A model generated the notes under the pieces. It made no database searches. It saw nothing but the letters and a program-made list of their open reading frames with translations, and was not told the DNA's origin. From Trematomus loennbergii (taxonomy: Eukaryota; Chordata; Actinopteri; Perciformes; Nototheniidae), in NCBI GenBank assembly GCA_012861695.1, contig JAAOOA010000048.1:3125518-3189517 (forward strand): 64,000 nucleotides of DNA, written 5' to 3'. Each line of letters starts with the position of its first letter. Position 1 is the first letter of the stretch. Of the stretch, positions 23,828 through 35,487 are shown one piece after another. Both the position numbers and the translations under genes were made by a program.

Positions 23828-24991
23828 TTGCACACATTAAAATCTCAGGGTAGCAACGAAGAGATTACTTTTTTGCAAAACCAGCAGAACTACAAAAAAA
23901 TAAAAGACCACAACAACAAGAGTGGTAACGGTCGGAAGACCAGCAAGTGGTACGATCGTTTGGATGCTTTGCTTGGCCACAGACTCAAATTCTCCGGCAC
24001 CGCAAAGACCATCGCTTCTAGCACGATGGGGTGGGAGGATGCAATGGCGGTGGAATTGTAAAATATACTACATGCACTGCACTGTTTTAATCTGCACAAT
24101 AATGGTCACATATGTACTTTTATGGCTCGGTAGATCGAGCTAGCCATGCTAGGCTGAATTGGCTAACAGCTAGCTAGCTATTCTCGGCCGCTATGTCATT
24201 TGCTTCACTAACTCATGGCACTAATCGAATGTAAAATATACTACATGCACTTTACTGTTTTAATCTGCACAATACTGGTCTCAGATGTACTTTTATTTGC
24301 TCGGTAGATTGAGTTAGCAATGCTAGGTTGAATTGGGTAACACTGTTAGCAGGCCGGAACATAGCTAGCTAATAACAGCTAGCTAGCTGACTAGCTATTC
24401 TTGGCCGCTATAAAAATGTTTTGACTTGTGAATAAGTGTGCCATGTTCTGTAATTTGCTTCACTAACACATGGCACTAATCGTGTGTTTCAGGCAACGTG
24501 GTGTTTCCCCTAAAATTCTAGCATACATCAAGCACAAAACAATAAATAAGGGCACTTTGAGCATCAGCTATTTGATCCTATCTTATATTAGCTAGTAAAG
24601 ACATTCCTAGTAAGTTGTAAAACTACTTGGCTTATTTCTCCTATCAGGAAAGAGGACACGGGATGACAGCTTCCTGGACACCATCACGGTGATGGATGAC
24701 CGGCGTGCCTTGGCCAGCAAGGAAAATGATGACCGGCATGCCATGGCCAACAAGGAGATGCACGACGAACGGCTGCTGCATGCACACAAGGCCCAGGAAT
24801 CGCAGGACCAGCTTCTAAAGGTGATGGCTGACTCGGCGGCGCGCCAGGTGGAGGCGCGCCAGGTGGAGGTGGCGGCGCTCCAGGTGGAGCAACAAAATAG
24901 CTTTCAGGCTGGGCTTCTGGGAGGGCTAAGCGAGCTGGTTAAATCCAACAGGCCTCCAATTAAAAAGAAAAGAAAAACTTGTCGTCGTTAG
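23828..24991 (+). pseudogene. Myb/SANT-like DNA-binding protein gene of a PIF/Harbinger transposon, partial
   Basis: PIF/Harbinger elements encode a Myb/SANT-like protein that helps bring the transposase to the nucleus and DNA. The first piece (23828-24061) has YKKIKDHNNKSGNGRKTSKW and YDRLDALLGH, the conserved C-terminal half of that domain; the SANT helices normally in front are missing. The second piece opens after acceptor CTCCTATCAG at about 24647 and runs to 24991: an acidic/basic coiled-coil stretch with repeated ALASKEN/AMANKEM units, ARQVEARQVEVAALQVEQQ, and a terminal basic cluster KKKRKTCRR that looks like a nuclear signal. The intron between is about 600 bp. The gene faces the transposase remnant at 26501-27043, the usual two-gene layout. 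Truncated, probably non-functional. Confidence 0.7.
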
Positions 24992-25013
24992 TCAACTATA
25001 CAATGACTTGTTG

Positions 25014-25148
25014 GGAGGCGTGTGGCGAAGTGGCTGAGTGCGTTGGTGTTCGGATCAGGGGAGCACAGGTTCAAACCCCACTGCAGTCAGCATGTCGTTG
25101 TGTCCCTGGGCAAGACACTTCACCCCAAATTGCCTACATCTGGGACAG
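25014..25148 (+). mobile_element. tRNA-derived SINE
   Basis: Pol III A box TGGCGAAGTGG (25023-25033) and B box GGTTCAAACCC (25068-25078), with a head similar to a Leu/Ser-type tRNA. The body follows with GTCCCTGGGCAAGACACTTC, a core seen in many fish SINEs. It sits just after the stop codon of the Harbinger Myb-like gene. A second copy of the body is at 58240-58385. Confidence 0.85.
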
Positions 25149-25329
25149 TACATTTTGTATTATTATAATATATATATATATGCCACTGTTATTAATATTG
25201 ACGCCTAACTTTGCACTAAGGTGTGTCTGCTGCTGAGCCTATTATTGTTATTTTATATATATATATATGGCCACTGTTATTATATTGTTTTGATACTACT
25301 GACACTTATTGATCTGTTGCTGATAAATA

Positions 25330-26470
25330 AAAGAGAACCTACATGGCGATTAAACAGAAAATGTATCTTGCTTATTTCTCCTGACACTTTATCTTTATGG
25401 TGACCTGTGTAGCATCCTATACATCACATGTAAGTTATTATTCTGATACCATCATGACACCATGAAACTGGCGAAGCTTTATTTATTGTGTCCCACCCCA
25501 TATATGTGGCTTTGAAAAAGATCATTCAATTGTATTTCAAAATGGCGTCCACCAACACAAACACTATTTATAGAAAGATAAATGGTTAAGTTTGTAATTA
25601 ACAGTGTTGTGAGTTCAATATTTTAATTAATTATAGTAAGGGAACATAGGAGTTAGTGAACTGAGTTCCTCTCAGGAGGATATATAATAAAGGTGTTAAC
25701 TGCTGAGCCTATTTACTGTGCAATACTACAGACATGTTAGTGTATATTATTTCATCTAACTCTTTCATATGGTCAGACAAATCAGAAGTCATTTAAACTT
25801 AATTTGAGATTTTGTTCTTTTTTGTTTCTCAATTGATTTTCCAGAATATGCACCACCTAGGCATAGACTTTATATCACAAATAAATGAATGACATGTACT
25901 ACAGTAATTGATTATATTGATATTGCCTACTCAGATATAAATGTGTATAAAATGAAATAAATTCAAAGTTTCTTGCTGCTTTTAATGCAATTCATGGCTG
26001 CAGGGCAAACGTCCAAAATCCTTATTCTACAATCATTTAATCAAGACACTTGTGTATATTTTACTTTAATTTGTAATAAACAAAAAAATATGAATGGTTG
26101 TCATCATTGCTCATTATTACTTAGCTATTTTAAAGTACTTATGGTATGGTGCGGTTCTGGGCGACAACACACAGTGAAGATGATCTGCTGCAGTACGTAG
26201 TTCTTCAGGTGTGTATGCTTAACATGTATGTATTTATCACAGTAAAGATGGTATCCAAAAGCTTTTTAAGAGCCTTCAACCTCATCCATTGTCTTTAACA
26301 CACATTCAACATAATAATATACTCATTAATATACAAATATACAGTATGAGTACTGTTTTGATACTGACATTTTATCTTTGCACTAAGGTGTGTATGCACT
26401 ATTGTAATTTTGTCTGTTGACTGTGGTAAATAAAAGAGAGAACCAAAAGCACTGTACAAAAGATCAGCTT
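25330..26470. other. Non-coding interior of the Harbinger element
   Basis: No gene seen. The context TTTGCACTAAGGTGTGT and a nearby AATAAA-containing tract occur twice (25210-25340 and 26380-26440), as if both converging genes end in related 3' sequences. Confidence 0.4.
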
Positions 26471-26500
26471 TATTGTCAATTTACATGCTGTTCAGATGCG

Positions 26501-27043
26501 TCATAAGGGCTGTGCGCGTGTCTTGCCCCCCAGCTCAACAATGTCTGGCGCTGGCCCATCAAGCTGGGTCGCCGGTAAGGCAGTCCATTCCTCCCTGTAC
26601 TCATCACCACGACGCTCACACAGGTTATGCAATACGCAACATGCTGCTACCTGGATTTTGATATTGTCCATGTTGCAGTCGTTTCGCTTCATCAAGCACC
26701 GCATATCTGGAACACATACAAAGACACAAATTAGCCCTACATAACTCCATAAATCCTACATTAGATAGTATTAATGTGATTTACTGAACGTACCATTGCT
26801 GTTCTTTGGGCGTGATAACGGTCATCATCCTCAGCTGTCCTACGACGAAACATGTCCATAGCGTGTGCTTGTCGCCGTCCAGTCCTTTTGTTAAGGCTTC
26901 TTAACCGCCTTCGCCTCCGACATCAGCATTGCTATTGCATTTGAATGGTCGATCTGTATTTGTGGCTGAGTTATTGGCTTAAATAACTCAGTTACGAAGC
27001 TGTGTAACACGAGCACCAAAACCACAACTTCAGTCAACTCCAT
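26501..27043 (-). pseudogene. PIF/Harbinger transposase, internally deleted
   Basis: The N-terminal part starts at 27043 (MELTEVVVLVLVLHSF) and continues in a shifted frame as an Arg-rich stretch (RRRRRLRSLNKRTGRRQAHA) up to a donor GTACGT near 26793. After about 85 bp and acceptor GTGTTCCAG (near 26709) comes the C-terminal part: CLMKRNDCNMDNIKIQVAAC followed by CVLHNLCERRGDEY, the conserved end of Harbinger transposases. The DDE nuclease core between them is absent, so the copy cannot transpose by itself. Confidence 0.8.
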
Positions 27044-27246
27044 AGCGTGTCTGACTGAGGTCGGAAGGTAAACAGAAGCATACAGCGTAAGCGGAAGTTT
27101 TTTTTTCTTCTCTCTCGGTTTTTTGGCGGATTGCAACTTTAAGGTGCATACTCTCGCGTGAAGTTGTTTGCGGCCTGCCAGTAAAACCAAAGCAGAAGAA
27201 GAAGAAGTGACGTCAGCGGCTCATTTGCCTAATCCACCCCCAGGAA

Positions 27247-27358
27247 CTCATTTTGGTGTGAAAGCGATCTGCTTTAGTTCATCAGAACTAAAAGAACTCT
27301 CATGAACTAAAGTTCTCATGAACTACTGTGGGAAAAGTACTTGGTGTGAACGCGCCTA
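27247..27358. mobile_element. Probable right terminus of the Harbinger element
   Basis: Contains TTGGTGTGAACGCGCCTA at the boundary with the TTAA element and a subterminal inverted repeat built from AACTAAAAGAACT / AGTTC units. The matching left terminus was not found, so the full element limits are unknown. Confidence 0.5.
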
Positions 27359-28356
27359 ATGCTAGCACTCAGCCTCTGAATTAGCCACGAGCGAAAAAGT
27401 TTAACCTAAAACGGCACTTAAACTCACTCATAACTCCCTTATTACTTATCCTAGATGCACAGCCAACCACTCGTTTTTGGTGTCCTGGAGACACTGAATC
27501 TAGTGGTGCCCTCCTCAACACTCAGTGATAAACATTTGCGACGCTATAAACGAAAGCGTACATCATAACATGTGGAGCTAAGTAGCTAGAAACGCTAACA
27601 TGGCTTACCTTGGTCAAAACTGGTCTTCAATGGCATTAAAACGATAAAAAAAACGATGCTGCAGTTAATCCATAGGTTCATCCTATGTATCTGTGCCTTC
27701 TTTGAAATTATTTCTGATAATCCATAAGCAATAAAACTGCTTTTAGTTTCCAAATTCCAGAAGGAGACATTCTTCCACTTTGCTTTCGATTTCCAGACGC
27801 GCAGCCCCCACCTTTTCTCTTTACAATGAGTGTGTATGTGGGCCTCCCCCTTCGATTCTATTGGCTCTAACGGTCAGAAAGGGTGTCAACGATCAAAATT
27901 GAGCAAGGGGGGCCAGAGATATAGAAAAAAAACATTTTCACCCAAATCACCTCAGAGGTGGGGTGGTTTTGGCTAAACCTCTCTAAAAAGGTCAAATGTC
28001 ACTTGTTTTGCATCAATCTTGATACAGGGTACTTATTATATGTTGTACTTTGGATTCCCAAAGCTTTTAGTCTACTAACCCATCATCCAAGGGTAGTTTT
28101 CACTATCTGTAAAAGATTATTTTTGGACGGACACTATAATTTACAGTTTTTTACTATGTAAAATCTGAATTTTCTTTAAAAAAAAACATTTATATTGATT
28201 CTGACACTTCTACATCCAACTCACAGATGTAACCTTGCTTTGATAAAAGACATTATTCATATAACCCTTTTAGAAGTTAAGTTGTAGTCATTTGTTTTGG
28301 GCATGTCATTTTCGAGCCTGAAACATGAAAAACAGGCTAGGTGCTTAACAGGTTAA
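27359..28356. mobile_element. TTAA-target element, CCTGTTA family, copy 2 (5'-truncated)
   Basis: Matches 3441-4429 of copy 1 and ends TAACAGG plus TTAA (28353-28356). Its first about 170 bp are replaced by the Harbinger right end. Confidence 0.75.
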
Positions 28357-28792
28357 TGGGTTCAGGCATTATTTCTTATTTTTTGTGATGACATGACATT
28401 TTTTTTTTAGATCCAGTTGTGAATAATACTGTGATTTCTAATAAGATAGACACTTAAAACTGTCTTTTAAGTCCTTTATTAAAGGAAGCAGAAGCACATA
28501 ACACACTCAATGTGAAGTCAACAGTCTTTTATTATAGGACATTATTGATCACTATGTTTGTCTTTACACATTCATTTCTGTTCCAACCTTTTCATATTGA
28601 ATTACAAAATTCATTGCATATATAGATTTTAACCTTTCATTTGAAAAAAGCCAACATTACGCCAGTTACAGGAAAGCCAAAGAAAACGTATCCGTATAAC
28701 ATCTTAAAAGCATTAATTCATGATATATAATTCAACTTTTTTCTTGTAAAAGCAAAAGCTATCAAAGAACAAATTAGTTTACATTACATTAA

Positions 28793-29173
28793 AGGTGGGG
28801 TAGGTAATTTTGGAGAAACCAGCTCGAGTGCGCTAGAATTTGAAAATACACAACCGGAAAAAATCGGCCCCTTCCTTACAAAGCCCCTCCTCCAACACAC
28901 ACGAACGCGCACATGACCAATGAGGGCACGAGATAAGTATGTGCACAGATGGAAGGCTGACAGGCAGGTAGGCCATCCAGTTATTTTAGCCGGGCCGGCT
29001 AAAATGATTGGTCGTGCTTTTTACAGTACTACGGCTTCCACAGATGACATTTTTTTATGTATTTTTTGTCAAAGCACTTCAGATATTCATTGCTATCGGG
29101 ATGTTAAGAGCATTCCATGGAATATAACAAAAAGTGTATCTCGAGCCGGTTCTCAAACTTACCTACCCTACCA
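28793..29173. mobile_element. 381-bp TTAA MITE (AGGTGGGGTAGG), copy B
   Basis: Same length as copy A but inverted in its interior; TTAA at 28789-28792 and 29174-29177. Lies about 100 bp beyond the 3' end of GIMAP gene 2. Confidence 0.85.
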
Positions 29174-29275
29174 TTAATATAGTTTAGAATGTTAACATCT
29201 TGGTTGTTGACAATCTGTCACCCTGTTAGTATGTAATTGTAACTCACCACTGAAATTACTATAAATCACATCAAA

Positions 29276-30980
29276 CAACAAAATCTAAAAGGGGGCTGTG
29301 AAGATTAACAAGGAGGTATTCCAGAGGGTCAGGCTGTATCATCGACGCCGAAAACCAAGATCTCACACCTTTTCTCACAGCGGTCAGACCTTGTTCCACA
29401 GCGGTCAGACCTTGTTCCACAGCGGTCAGACCTGTTTTTGCAGCGGAACAAAAGTCGTCAATCCATGAAGCGTTGTCCTCAGCATCCTTCCTGGCCCTCC
29501 TGCCTTCCTCTTCTCTTATTCTCCTCTTTTCCTCTCCATTTCTCTTTTGTGAGCTTCTCTCACCCTTTCCCCTCTTCTTGTATTCTCCTCCTCTCCTCCT
29601 CTGTTGATCTTTTGCTAGCTTCTCTCACCCTTTCCCCTCTTCTTGTATTCTCCTCATCTCCTCCTCCTTTTCTCTTTTTCTAGCTTCTCTCAGCCTTTCC
29701 TCCTCTTCTCTCATTCTCGTTCTCTCCTCCTCCTTTTCTCTTTTTCCAGCTTCTCTCACCCTTCCTCCTCTTCTCTCATTCTCGTCCTCTCCTCCTCCAT
29801 TTCTCTTTTTCTAGCTTCTCTCTCCCTTTCCTCCTCTTCTCTCATTCTCGTTCTCTCCTCCTCCATTTCTCTTTTTCTAGCTTCTCTCTCCCTTTCCTCC
29901 TCTTCTCTCATTCTCGTCCTATCCTCCTCCATTTCTCTTCCACGAGCTTCTCTCACCCTTTCCTCCTCTTCTCTCACCCTGCCCTCTTCTCTCATTCTCC
30001 TCCTCTCCTCTCCATTTCTCTTTCACAAGCTTCTCTCACCCTTTCCTCCTCTTCTCTCACCCTTTCCTCCTCTTCTCTCACCCTTTCCTCATCTTCTCTC
30101 ATTCTCTTCCTCTCCTCCTCCATTTCTCTTTCATGAGCTTCTCTCACCCTTTCCTCCTCTTCTATCATTCTCTTCCTCTCCTCCTCCATTTCTCTTTCAC
30201 GAGCTTCTATCTGCCTTTCTGACCTCTCCTATCCTCTTCGATTTTCTTCAATTGTTCCTCATACTTTTGATCTAATCTCTTTTGAATTTCCTCTTCCTGT
30301 TTGCGTATTTCCTCTTCTCTCTCTTTAAGGATTCTCTGTTTCTCCTCTTCTATGGCCCTCTCTGCCTCCTGGAACATTTCTGTGGTGTAATGGCTTCCTC
30401 CGTTCTTTGTTATCTTTCTGATCTTGTCGAGCAGCTTTCTGACCTGAGAACGATCCTTCTCCTCATTATTGAAGACGTGGCACTGGCCGTTACATCTGGC
30501 CACAAGTTCCTGCAGCTCTTCGCTTTCCTTCAAGAACTCTTCAATAGTTTGGTCTTCGAGCAGATCACCGTGGGTAAAGAGGACCATGCTGTATCTGTCT
30601 GCTTGCTCTCCAAAGATTTCCTGAATCTTCTTCACTGTCTGTTTTTCTTCATCTGTGAATCTGCCCAGTCTGATGACGACCAGGAAGACATGGGTCCAGG
30701 AGCAGCATAAGAAATGCTCTGCACAACATCCTTTCTGGTCTTCTCTTCCTCAATCATGGTGTCAAACAGACCAGGAGTGTCAATAACCTTAACTATTTGT
30801 CCATCAACTTCACCAAAGTCACAAGCACTGTCTACAGTCATGGATTTAGCAGAGAACTTTGATTTAAAGGACTCTTTTCCCAAAATGGTGTTTCCTGTGG
30901 TGCTCTTCCAGCTCCGGTCTTCCCCACCAACACAATCCGGAGCTCAGCGTTATTGTATGTGTTCGATTCTGATCGGAGGT
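29276..30980 (-). CDS. GIMAP-family GTPase, large exon with several frameshifts (gene 2)
   Basis: Opens after acceptor TTTGTTTCAG, in phase with exon 1 at 52756-52780. Seen in order: LRIVLVGKTGAG (P-loop), DTPGLFD, IQEIFGEQADRYSMVLFTHG with the G4-like THGD, CNGQCHVFNN, then a very long coiled coil of repeated MEEERKRMREEEERVREA units, and possibly a TGLTAVEQGLTAVEQ end. Frame breaks, each explained by one missing base relative to gene 1 or to neighbouring repeat units: about 30908 (inside the P-loop), 30692, 30225, 30011 and 29761. Read through those, the protein would be about 500-560 residues with the extra length in the tail; where it really stops (near 29627 or 29276) is unclear. It may be a recent pseudogene or a gene with base-call errors in homopolymers. 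Confidence 0.8.
29375..29440. repeat. 21-bp tandem repeat, 3 copies
   Basis: Unit CAGCGGTCAGACCTTGTTCCA. In the minus frame it gives a seven-residue repeat (GLTAVEQ), a length compatible with helix heptads. Confidence 0.85.
29480..30230 (-). repeat. Coding minisatellite of the GIMAP coiled-coil tail
   Basis: Degenerate repeats of about 57-75 bp, each with CTCTCATTCTC or a variant and CCATTTCTCTTT, ten or more units. On the minus strand they read REMEEERTRMREEEERERE-like units, strongly charged and predicted coiled coil. Expansion of this array explains why this tail is longer than in gene 1. Confidence 0.85.
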
Positions 30981-31254
30981 CTGAAACAAATGAAGAAATA
31001 TTTAGCAATCTCTAGAGAGGGGGGTGGGCTCAATATAGTTTAATAATCTAGAACATGTCTAGGAGCTATGTCATTCAATTGATATTTTTCATGTATTCCT
31101 GTAGACGCTATTGTCACCATATAAAGCGTTTATTAGGTGAATGGCAGGTTTGGTGATAAAGGTAGTCGGTCTGTCAATGTCAAGTGATGCACCTTGAAGG
31201 GACCTTGTTTTTTATTTTACCGGAGGCACCATGATGAACAAAAATACTGTGAAT

Positions 31255-31711
31255 TAATATCAAACTAAATGGTAATCTTGCCTGAATGTTTCACTTCTTA
31301 ACAGCCTGTGTACAACCTGAACTGAAATGGTGGAGCAGTGGCCTCTAGCTGTACGTTTATTTTAATGAGAAAACCTTTTTGACAGATAGTCACTACAACA
31401 TGTTTAGTTTTTATCTTTCGTACTTCTACAAATGTTCCCCATTTTGGGCCTAAAAAAGTTTTATGGGTATAAGTTGCCTTTAGTTATAATCAGGAGCCCA
31501 AAGAAACTTCTGACTGGCTACCCCTAAATATTCTTATTATTCTTAATACCTTTCATGTAGTCTTGTGAACATTTTGTAAAATCAAGTAAAAGCAGTGATA
31601 CATTCCCAAAATTGGGAGTGTATCACCCAGGCTCTCAAAATGCTTGGAATTTTATTTTTATTGGACTGTTTTGATCAGTTTATTATTAGGAAATATGACC
31701 ACCTACATATC
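31255..31711 (-). other. 3' part of GIMAP gene 2 intron 1
   Basis: Inverse match to 56835-57265, the intron of gene 3 after its first exon. So this is ancestral intron sequence, not transposon. It ends at the 6-bp duplication CATATC (31706-31711). Confidence 0.85.
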
Positions 31712-31935
31712 GGTCAGTGTATGTTTTGGTCATTAGATTTTCTTTTCACAAATGGATATTCAAAAACAAAAAACGACTGGATATTTGATTTTCGTTTTCA
31801 AATTGAATAACCAAAATTGAAATACAAGGCGTTTTTCTTTATCATGGTCAAAATGGATTTACTAAACATAAAAAACGGGATGATTTTCATTTTCTACTTC
31901 TCAAAACAAAAATAAAATCACTAGAAAACAGAAAC

Positions 31936-32910
31936 ACCGGAAGTTGTCTTTCAAAATAAGAGCGCAGATGAGGTCCGTGTATCTACGGTCCATTTGTTTT
32001 CACAACGAAAACAGCCAAGACACATATTGAGCCCAGAAAATTAATGTTATTAAGGGCTGTAAATATAATTGGCCTATGTCTGAAATGGACAACATTGTTT
32101 GGAGATTTCAACTATACAGTGATTCTGCACTGCGGTCAGCTCAGCCGTCTCTCGAGTTTGTTATTATTTTTTCTGCCAATAGTTCTTCGTGAGATCGATC
32201 CTGTTGGACTCAGTAGGCTAGTAGTGAAACTACTCCCACAACAAGTACTATGAAGTACTTACTGTGTACTTTTTGAGTAATCCTCTGTCAATGTCCCCTC
32301 CTGAGAACAAGAATGCATGTTTCTATATCAATATTGTTATTAACTTCAATCAAAGTCAATTTAAATAGCGGGCAAGACTTTCCAAGGGGTAAAAATGCTG
32401 CTGCCGGACTACTAACTGGAAGTATTGCTGATATCATGTCTACCATATCCCTTAAAATACTCTGTCCAACAATATCAGTCTCATGAAGAAAGGTGTTTTA
32501 ACGCTGATTCAAAATAGCAGAGAAACATGCATTCTTGTTCTCAGGAGGGGACATTGACAGAGGATTACTCAAAAAGTACACAGTAAGTACTTCATAGTAC
32601 TTGTTGTGGGAGTAGTTTCACTACTAGCCTACTGAGTCCAACAGGATCGATCTCACGAAGAACTATTGGCAGAAAAAATAATAACAAACTCGAGAGACGG
32701 CTGAGCTGACCGCAGTGCAGAATCGCTGTATAGTTGAAATCTCCAAACAATGTTGTCCATTTTAGACATAGACATTTATATTTACAGCCCTTAATAACAT
32801 TCATTTTCTGGGCTCAATATGTGTCTTGGCTGTTTTCGTTGTGAAAACAAATGGACCGTAGATACACGGATTGACCGTCCTCATCTGCGCTCTTATTTTG
32901 AAAGACAACT
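31936..32910. repeat. Internal palindrome, arms about 390 bp
   Basis: Arms 31936-32325 and 32522-32910 are inverted copies; both encode the same incidental frame (GQLSRLSSLLLFFLPIVLRE). The spacer holds one copy of the NAAAG...IADIMSTIS peptide motif. Related arms recur at 41610-42240 and 45100-45675. Confidence 0.9.
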
Positions 32911-35094
32911 TCAGGTAGCAGAATATGAAAAAACTGTAGTTTTTTTGTTTCTGTTTTCTATTGATTTAATTTTTCTCAAAACAAAAAATTAAATCACTAG
33001 AAAACAGAAACAAAACAAAAACCCAGTTTTTCATATTCTGCTACCGGAAGTTGTCTTATAAAATAAGAGCGCAGATCAGTACGGGTGTGTCACTAAGAGT
33101 ACTGATCAACACACTCTCACTCCATAAACGTCCAGGAGCGACGCTTGGTCAGGGTCTCGAGGCGTGCAGTTGGGACGCTCCTAGGCTCCTTCAGCTTCAT
33201 AAAGGGACGCAAATAGCTTTCAACTGATTGCAATGTATTCCCATCTGCGGCGGGATTTGACGCTCATGGAAGCACGGCATTCGTTTGTGTCGGCGGCATT
33301 TAAAGGCAATGTGAACGTCCATTCCCATTGGATAACGGAGAATTGTACACCCGGAAGTAAGTATTCCCCTTACTGTGGATTGATTTGACAGTGATATCTG
33401 CACTACTTATCAACTCAAAAACACCAGATTATCCTTGTTAATTACACAACATTGATTGGTTTAAATTGTGTGCAATGCTTTTGTATTTTTCCCCTTCGAT
33501 TCGGAGAAACAAATATTTTTTCTGAGTTTAGGATGGCAGAAGACACTACACTACCCAATCCCCAGCTATCGTTTAGGACTACACCATGTGCTCTGTTTGA
33601 CAAACCCCGTGATTAGTTCTCAAGCTCTGTGATTGGTTGACCTCCAACTGCATTCCATATGAAAAAAAACGTTTCGTAAAAGATCAAATCATACTTTATT
33701 CAGCAGTGCTTGCTTTACTCTTTGAAAGTCATCACATGAATGCATTGTAATAAATGGTTAGGCTGCATTAAACATTACACATCTGTCATAGTTCTTTATT
33801 TATCTACAGAGATCGGGCTCAGAATAGACCGGAAACTATTCTTTTACCGTTCGGTTTTAATTTCACAATAAAGTTAGTAGTAATAATTTGTTTTGATATT
33901 ATTGTTTTTTATTAACTACTAGACCGCTGGGTCATGTTAAGACCATCTTTTCTGTGTTGCTGTGGGTTTTTTACATCGCTTTTGTGTTACAAATATCAAA
34001 ACTAACTAAATATATCCGTCGTAAACTAAACCAGAAACAGCAGTATATTTTATTTTGTTAACACTGTAAACTTGACAGCTTTTTAACCCAAACCACCTAC
34101 TGGTTAAAGCACGTTATTACACGTTTAGAGTAATGCAATGCAGGTAGATTGTGTTGCTTTTTAATGACTGTTTAAAATGCCTTTTTCTTAATGTATTTCA
34201 TTTTTGTAAAGCACTTTGAATTGTTATATTTTATGAAAACATTTAAATATTAAGAGTATATATAAAATAGGAGGAAAGTAGAAGGTCAATGATAGAAATA
34301 TAGAATAGAAAATATCAAGAAGATACTGTAAATGGTATCTAGAATAAAACAGTTTAGTGCCGAATGTACAAAGATATTAATAGGAGGATGTGCAAAACAG
34401 ACAAACTAATTAGGCTTTATTTAAACATTAAATAATACTTTAGGTTAAGGTCTTCTTTTAAATACATGAAAGCAAAAAGCTTTGGGGGTATCTATATTAA
34501 GCCTGACAAAGTACTTAACGTTTAATATATTGCATGGTTTGTTTTGGGACTTGACAATCAACTTTCCTGCAAAGTTAACTATGTTGAAGCACTTATTTTA
34601 ACTGATATTATACATATTTATTATACTCTTATAAGATGTATGTAGATAGAATAAGAAATGTGCAGAATATGACAGTTTAATGGTGGAGGTACACACATAT
34701 TGATAGATCTCTTGTTGAGGAACCTATGACCCAAGTTTGCATAACTACACCGTAGTTGTGTATATGATATTTCAATAAACCTTTGAAAATCTTGAAATCT
34801 TGAAAGGGATGTGCAAAATAGCCATTATATACAGTCTTTAATGAAGGATTAGAGAATAACAAGTAATGAATATGCTTTATAGGGATCTGCAGATAAATAT
34901 TTAGTCTTCTCAAGCACCCACTACCAAATATCTCGCCTGATTGTTGGCACTTGACAATCACCTTCACTGAATTTTACTCAGGTGTAACTAAAGTCTGATT
35001 TAAGGGTTGTTTATATTTCACATCATTAATCCAAATCTGTAAAGTAATAAAATAAATGTAGTGGAGTAAAATACCAGGTTAACCTTAAAGAAAG

Positions 35095-35449
35095 CCTTCA
35101 GGATTATAAAAGACCCCCATCACCCAGCCACAAACTGTTCTGTCTGCTGCCGTCTGGCAGGCGGTACCGCAGCATCCGGACTGAAACCTCCAGACTCAGG
35201 GACAGTTTCATCCCACAGGCCAGAAGACTATTAAACACCTGAACTTTGAAACAACATCCATAACATTCATCTGGCTGCTACTTAGAAATTATTTGTCTAA
35301 TATATCATATTCCAATCACTTGTATATAGACTCTTATTGCACTATTTCACTTTTTACTATTTTACTATTTTTCTTTTTGTATTTACTTGCATTATTTTTC
35401 TGTGTATCTCTTTTATTGTGTTGCACTGTTGGAGGAGCCTGTGACCTAA
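35095..35449 (+). mobile_element. Rex-type LINE 3' end
   Basis: Ends an ORF2 with KLFCLLPSGRRYRSIRTETS, then SRLRDSFIPQARRLLNT and a stop, followed by a 3' UTR reaching TTGCACTGTTGGAGGAGCCT. The same 3' UTR is at 57535-57560 in inverse orientation. Confidence 0.8.

Positions 35450-35486
<37 letters not shown>
35450..35486. repeat. Poly-G tract, 37 bases
   Basis: Uninterrupted G run at the junction between the LINE 3' end and the right arm of the CAACAC foldback. The homologous place at 5041-5056 has a C run on the plus strand. Likely to form G-quadruplexes and to be miscounted in assemblies. Confidence 0.95.

Positions 35487-35487
<1 letters not shown>

Noticed and set aside
25021..25080. 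Possible tRNA gene
   Set aside because: A and B boxes are present but it continues into a SINE body and the acceptor stem does not close; the family recurs at 58231-58385.
27958..28161. 67-residue frame shared with other copies of the TTAA CCTGTTA element
   Set aside because: The frame contains no recognised domain, is not open to the same extent in each copy, and similarity is explained by recent common origin of the copies.
29643..30275. 210-codon plus-strand frame rich in Ser/Leu/Phe
   Set aside because: Antisense shadow of the GIMAP coiled-coil repeats on the minus strand.
32044..32804. Two 69-70-residue frames on opposite strands with nearly the same protein
   Set aside because: They are the two arms of one palindrome; similarity is equally strong outside the frames.
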